From assembly GCA_012520835.1 (NCBI GenBank), contig JAAYNN010000138.1:1-17130 (forward strand): DNA of 17,130 nucleotides, in the 5' to 3' direction. The stretch comes from Dehalococcoidales bacterium (GTDB taxonomy: Bacteria; Chloroflexota; Dehalococcoidia; Dehalococcoidales; UBA5627). The notes beneath the pieces are model-generated. The model was not told the origin of the DNA and ran no database searches. It was given only the letters and a program-made list of their open reading frames with translations. Positions 14,312 to 17,130 of the stretch are shown in pieces. A program made the position numbers and the translations under genes. Every line of letters starts with the position of its first letter. The stretch's first letter is position 1.

Positions 14312-14965
14312 CTATAATTGCTTCTTGCAAAGGTACCAGTCGACGCACTCATAGCCGGGATGTTTTACTCTCTCTTCGGCTCCTTCCTGGGTATTGGGTG
14401 GCGGAACGACTACCTTGTCCCCCGGTTTCCAGTTGGCAGGTGTGGCGACGCCGTTGGCATCGGTAGTCTGCAGGGCATCTATTATTCTGATGATTTCCTG
14501 CATATTCCTGCCGGTGCTTAACGGGTAATAGAGAATAGTCCTGATTATCTGTTTGTCATCAATGATAAATACGCACCTGACGGTTTCAGTCTTGCTCTGT
14601 CCGGGATGTACCATGCCGTAAGCCAGCGATACTTCCTTGTTGAGGTCGGCGATAATCGGGAAAGGAATCTTGACGCCCGTTTTCTCCTCGACATTTCTAA
14701 CCCAGGCGATATGCGATGATACACTGTCGACACTGAGGCCTAAAAGTTCAACGCCTCGTTTCTGTAAATCGGGGAAAATTTCGGCAAAAGCGATAAATTC
14801 CGTAGTGCAAACCGGTGTAAAGTCAGCCGGATGCGAGAAAAGAATCAACCAGTTGCCTTTAAAATCATCCAGTTTGAGATTCCCATGGGTGGTAACGGCA
14901 TCGAAATCCGGTGCTTTTTCTCCCAATCTCGGTAAACTGACAGGTTTGGTCTGATATTCTTCCAT
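14312..14965 (-). CDS. Peroxiredoxin, Prx6 class with C-terminal cysteine pair
   Basis: Reduces hydrogen peroxide and organic peroxides in the cytosol. 217 residues. The peroxidatic site is FTPVCTTE with Cys53 and Thr50, and the conserved Arg is in ETVRCVF (Arg130). A long C-terminal domain ends in GYECVDWYLC with Cys207 and Cys213, the same cysteine layout as the archaeal Prx6-type enzymes that use these residues in the disulfide cycle. ATG 14963-14965 is preceded by AAAGGAGG. It heads a two-gene operon with the winged-helix-like gene. No dedicated reductase is adjacent. Confidence 0.94.
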   Translation of the reverse strand: MEEYQTKPVSLPRLGEKAPDFDAVTTHGNLKLDDFKGNWLILFSHPADFTPVCTTEFIAFAEIFPDLQKRGVELLGLSVDSVSSHIAWVRNVEEKTGVKIPFPIIADLNKEVSLAYGMVHPGQSKTETVRCVFIIDDKQIIRTILYYPLSTGRNMQEIIRIIDALQTTDANGVATPANWKPGDKVVVPPPNTQEGAEERVKHPGYECVDWYLCKKQL

Positions 14966-15001
14966 TTTTTCCTCCTTTAAAAGTATTGAATTACATTTCT
15001 A

Positions 15002-15030
15002 ACTGTAACCCTTTCCAAGTGGGCAGTCAA
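15002..15030 (-). promoter_or_regulatory. Promoter of the peroxiredoxin operon
   Basis: Minus-strand TTGACT (complement at 15025-15030), 17 bases, TACAGT (complement at 15002-15007). The leader is about 30 bases. A small dyad CACA-TTTT-TGTG lies just upstream (about 15040-15055). Confidence 0.5.
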
Positions 15031-15094
15031 CAACTTTTGTCACATTTTTGTGGCAGGTGACGGGTGGGCTTATCTTTGCCGATATAAGTTTACA

Positions 15095-15143
15095 TGTCAT
15101 TCCGGAGGTCCCGACTTGCCGGGATTTGCGACGATATTAATCT
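15095..15143. repeat. Interspersed intergenic repeat, TGTCATTCC type
   Basis: Begins TGTCATTCCGGAGG, contains TCCCG-N6-CGGGA, and ends near AATCTGG. It matches the pattern of short palindromic repeats that begin with TGTCAT and end with ATCT found between genes in many bacterial genomes. A related copy is at 17042-17081. Confidence 0.45.
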
Positions 15144-15176
15144 GGTGATCATTAACTGCTTGCTGTGGATACAGGT

Positions 15177-15182
15177 TATAAT
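15177..15182 (+). promoter_or_regulatory. TATAAT box at the pseudouridine synthase start
   Basis: A perfect TATAAT ends six bases before the ATG at 15189, with TTAACT 18 bases upstream as a possible -35. Transcription would start at or next to the ATG, giving a leaderless mRNA; no ribosome site is visible. Confidence 0.5.
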
Positions 15183-15188
15183 AAGCAT

Positions 15189-15908
15189 ATGGAAAAACAA
15201 TCTTTAATAAAAGTACTCACCGCGGCGGGTGTCGGCTCGCGCCGCAAGATGTCGGAAGCCATCAAGTTGGGCAGGGTAATGGTTAACGGAGAGGCGGTCA
15301 CCGACTTCAATCACCCGGTCGATATGGCAAAGGATAAAATCAGCATCGACGGCAGGGAAGTAAGCACGCAATCACAGAAGTTAATTTACATAATGATGAA
15401 CAAGCCGGTTAACACGGTCAGTACGGTCAGCGATGAACTGGGGAGGCGTACAGTTTTAGACCTGTTGCCGCAGAAATACAGGCAATATCGTTTATATCCG
15501 GTCGGGCGCCTCGATAAAGACAGCACAGGACTTATACTTTTAACCAATGACGGTGAACTGGCCAACCGCCTGACACATCCGCGCTTCGAGAATGAAAAGG
15601 AGTACTCTGTCAGCACCAATGTTCCGATGAAAGCGGCGGAGATGCGCCGGATGGAAAAGGGGATAATGCTGGAAGACGGCATGACCTATCCGGCTATTGT
15701 GAAACGTCTCAAGGGCGGGGATTACAGCATCACCATTCACGAGGGCAGAAAACACCAGGTGCGGCGCATGTTCGAGGCGATGGGATATACCGTCAAATCA
15801 TTAAAACGCATCAGGATGGGCAATCTGCAGCTTGGTTCGCTGGCAGCCGGCAGGGTCAGGGAGCTCAGGCAGGATGAGGTGGATGGGCTAATCTCTCAAT
15901 ATAAGTAA
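15189..15908 (+). CDS. Pseudouridine synthase, RluB/RsuA family
   Basis: Modifies uridine to pseudouridine in ribosomal RNA. 239 residues from the ATG at 15189; an upstream GTG at 15165 is in frame but lies before the TATAAT box and lacks a ribosome site. The N-terminal S4 RNA-binding domain reads LTAAGVGSRRKMSEAIKLGR and VMVNG (about 9-37). The catalytic core has YPVGRLDKDSTGLILLTNDG with the active-site Asp in GRLD. The C-terminal EGRKHQVRRMFEAMG motif is typical of this subfamily. RluB (large subunit) is more likely than RsuA or RluE but sequence comparison would be needed. Transcribed alone. Confidence 0.92.
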   Translation: MEKQSLIKVLTAAGVGSRRKMSEAIKLGRVMVNGEAVTDFNHPVDMAKDKISIDGREVSTQSQKLIYIMMNKPVNTVSTVSDELGRRTVLDLLPQKYRQYRLYPVGRLDKDSTGLILLTNDGELANRLTHPRFENEKEYSVSTNVPMKAAEMRRMEKGIMLEDGMTYPAIVKRLKGGDYSITIHEGRKHQVRRMFEAMGYTVKSLKRIRMGNLQLGSLAAGRVRELRQDEVDGLISQYK

Positions 15909-15909
15909 G

Positions 15910-15932
15910 CAAATTCTCTAAAAGAGTATTTG
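15910..15932 (+). terminator. Hairpin directly after the pseudouridine synthase gene
   Basis: CAAATTCTCT and AGAGTATTTG pair with one mismatch around a three-base loop, two bases after the stop codon. No strong T-run follows, so termination is only possible. Confidence 0.35.
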
Positions 15933-16008
15933 TCGCTATGGTTTTACGTCACGTCGGGACAAAAAACGGCTTCCTCTAGATGTCGAGTTCCGTCAACTCC
16001 AAACGAAA

Positions 16009-16057
16009 TCCCGACAATACAATATTATTCGCTCGCCCTGAGACCCGATGCATCGGG
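16009..16057. repeat. Palindromic intergenic sequence
   Basis: A perfect 14-base palindrome CCCGATGCATCGGG (16044-16057) lies near TCCCGAC (16009-16015), which pairs with GTCGGGA at 15953-15959. These TCGGGA/TCCCGA words recur at 15111 and 16530 and look like remains of interspersed palindromic repeats. Confidence 0.35.
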
Positions 16058-16098
16058 AAGGGGTCGATTCGTGAAAGCGGTCTTTAATCTATAAACAA

Positions 16099-16123
16099 AT
16101 ATCCCCTCATATCGAGGGGATAT
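16099..16123 (-). terminator. Intrinsic terminator of the small helical protein gene
   Basis: Perfect 10-base stem ATATCCCCTC / GAGGGGATAT with a five-base loop. On the minus strand it is followed by TTGTTTATAG, and it lies 27 bases beyond the stop codon of the gene at 16151. Confidence 0.8.
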
Positions 16124-16150
16124 CGAAGTCCGGGTTGCGGAAAAGGTGAT

Positions 16151-16390
16151 TTAGAGCAGGCTGACCAGTGTACGCTTGATACAGCGTACCTTATAGGCTG
16201 CATCTTCGAGGTCTTCCTCGATTTTTTCCAGTTCCTGTATCAGATTTTTGCTGGAAGTGGCATTGGGCACATCTCCGCTCTGGTTCAAGGCGGTGAATCT
16301 GGGTAAGAGTTCGCGCAGTCTCTGGCTGGCGGAGACGTATTTTGTGGTTAAATCCTTGTATTCGTTAAAAAGATATTCCGATACCTTCAT
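16151..16390 (-). CDS. Small helical protein of unknown function
   Basis: 79 residues, no family recognised. Mostly predicted helix: an N-terminal MKVSEYLFNEYKDLTTKYVSA segment, a break at QSGDVPNATSS, then LIQELEKIEEDLEDAAYKVR, which has coiled-coil character, and a basic end. ATG 16388-16390 has AGAGGGA at proper spacing, and a strong terminator follows, so I regard it as a real gene. No membrane segment and no signal. Its neighbours give no clue to its job. Confidence 0.75.
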   Translation of the reverse strand: MKVSEYLFNEYKDLTTKYVSASQRLRELLPRFTALNQSGDVPNATSSKNLIQELEKIEEDLEDAAYKVRCIKRTLVSLL

Positions 16391-16529
16391 TTAGTCCCTC
16401 TTTCAAATATATACTTTACCATATCTATATTAGCTAAAGAACAGTAAAATGTCCAACCCTGAGGCAGTCTTCATCTCAGATAGTAATTGATATAAGGAGT
16501 ATCTTGATTTGGACGGCAGGGATTGCTTT

Positions 16530-16547
16530 GTCCCGGCAGGTCGGGAC
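16530..16547. repeat. Short inverted repeat in the gene-free stretch before the NfeD-like gene
   Basis: GTCCCG and CGGGAC arms around GCAGGT. A second hairpin, CTGTTTT / AAAACAG (16561-16567 and 16578-16584), follows. The 252 bases 16391-16642 hold no gene otherwise. Confidence 0.35.
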
Positions 16548-16625
16548 CGGCAAGGACGTCCTGTTTTCCCTGAGTTAAAAACAGAAAAGGGTGCAAAAAT
16601 ATTTACAGTTAAACTAAATCCCGCA

Positions 16626-16634
16626 TGTTATAAT
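16626..16634 (+). promoter_or_regulatory. Extended -10 promoter at the NfeD-like gene start
   Basis: TGTTATAAT is a full extended -10 element with its TATAAT ending eight bases before the ATG at 16643. This predicts a leaderless or nearly leaderless transcript; no ribosome site is seen. Confidence 0.55.
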
Positions 16635-16642
16635 TACTTGTT

Positions 16643-17053
16643 ATGAGATTTCGGGTTATCTGGGCAATAGTAAGTGTTATCCTCGAGGAGATAGCCATAC
16701 TGGTAGTTGCCCTGCTGATTTTACCTTCATTCGATATTCACGTTCCGGTTACCGCTCTTGTGCTGATAATGGTCGGCTGGCTGTTGTTTTCGGCGCTTTT
16801 ATTTATCCCCGGCAACAAGGCGCTTTTAAAAAAGCCGGTATATGACATGCGTTGCATTATCGGGCAGAAGGGGGTTGTGGTGGAGGAATTGCATCCCAAA
16901 GGCATGGTTAAAATAGGCGGGGAGTTGTGGGGGGCGGAGTCGTCAGAAAACATCGATACCGGCGAAGAGATAATCGTTACCGGATATACAGGGATTAAAC
17001 TGATGGTGGCACGTTGTAAAAGCGGCGACACGAAAACTGAATTGTCATGCTGA
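16643..17053 (+). CDS. NfeD-like membrane protein
   Basis: 136 residues. Two hydrophobic segments (about 8-28 and 35-56) are followed by a small beta-barrel of the NfeD C-terminal type: IIGQKGVVVEELHPKGMVKI, GGELWGAESSENIDTGEEI and TGIKLMVARC. NfeD proteins usually act beside stomatin/flotillin-type proteins in the membrane; the partner may lie beyond the right edge. The last residues, TELSC, and the stop codon are encoded by an interspersed repeat (TTGTCATGCTGAG), so the C-terminus has probably been reshaped by the repeat. Confidence 0.85.
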   Translation: MRFRVIWAIVSVILEEIAILVVALLILPSFDIHVPVTALVLIMVGWLLFSALLFIPGNKALLKKPVYDMRCIIGQKGVVVEELHPKGMVKIGGELWGAESSENIDTGEEIIVTGYTGIKLMVARCKSGDTKTELSC

Positions 17054-17081
17054 GTTCGTGAGGGACGAACGAAGTATCTGG
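17042..17081. repeat. Interspersed palindromic repeat, TGTCATGCTGAG type
   Basis: Reads TTGTCATGCTGAG, then a perfect six-base stem GTTCGT-GAGGG-ACGAAC (17054-17070), then GAAGTATCTGG. This is the layout of a widespread short repeat (TGTCAT, CTGAG, GAAG, ATCT) found in many copies in some genomes; its function is unknown to me. The remaining 50 bases to the right edge show no gene. Confidence 0.6.
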
Positions 17082-17130
17082 TGCGGGGCTAATAACGTGT
17101 TACCGCCTGTTGCCGTAGAAACCTTTGTGC

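Overview
The window looks like a chromosomal segment of an anaerobic bacterium, most plausibly Chloroflexota (Dehalococcoidia-like). This rests on lipoproteins with long Thr/Ser linkers between lipobox and binding domain, an interspersed intergenic repeat of the TGTCATNCTGAG type, moderate GC and a gene set without phage or plasmid genes. The assignment is an inference. No rRNA, tRNA, CRISPR array, transposase or integrase is visible.

Left half (1-10585), almost all on the minus strand: an accessory uptake and processing region. Read in the direction of transcription, unit A is an FmdE-family protein with a zinc ribbon, a BtuC/FecCD-type permease and its ATPase, followed by a separately promoted lipoprotein binding protein that runs off the left edge. 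Unit B is a second ATPase, a Tat/lipobox binding protein and a second permease. Unit C is a G3E-type GTPase with cysteine pairs, an unusual ABC-type ATPase, a periplasmic-binding-protein homologue with no export signal, and a SAM methyltransferase. The four transcription starts carry near-identical TTGACA boxes (complement TGTCAA) with 17-18 base spacing, so they probably respond together. The simplest reading is that a metal or metal-chelate is imported by the two transporters and handled in the cytosol by the FmdE-like protein and the unit C proteins. The substrate cannot be read from the sequence; molybdenum/tungsten, nickel, corrinoid or iron chelates are all possible.

A truncated copy of the 5' end of mgsA (4002-4133) lies between units A and B, and intact mgsA (10769-11155) lies just right of unit C. 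Units B and C are therefore bracketed by a direct repeat of roughly 160 bases, a trace of insertion or rearrangement.

Right half (10749-17130): housekeeping genes. These are methylglyoxal synthase, a SIMPL-domain exported protein, a PiT phosphate transporter, a SemiSWEET-size PQ-loop transporter, an archaeal-type Prx6 peroxiredoxin with a small winged-helix-like protein, an RluB-type pseudouridine synthase, a small helical protein of unknown function and an NfeD-like membrane protein. Two of these genes (pseudouridine synthase and NfeD-like) have a TATAAT box only 6-8 bases before the start codon, which predicts leaderless mRNAs.
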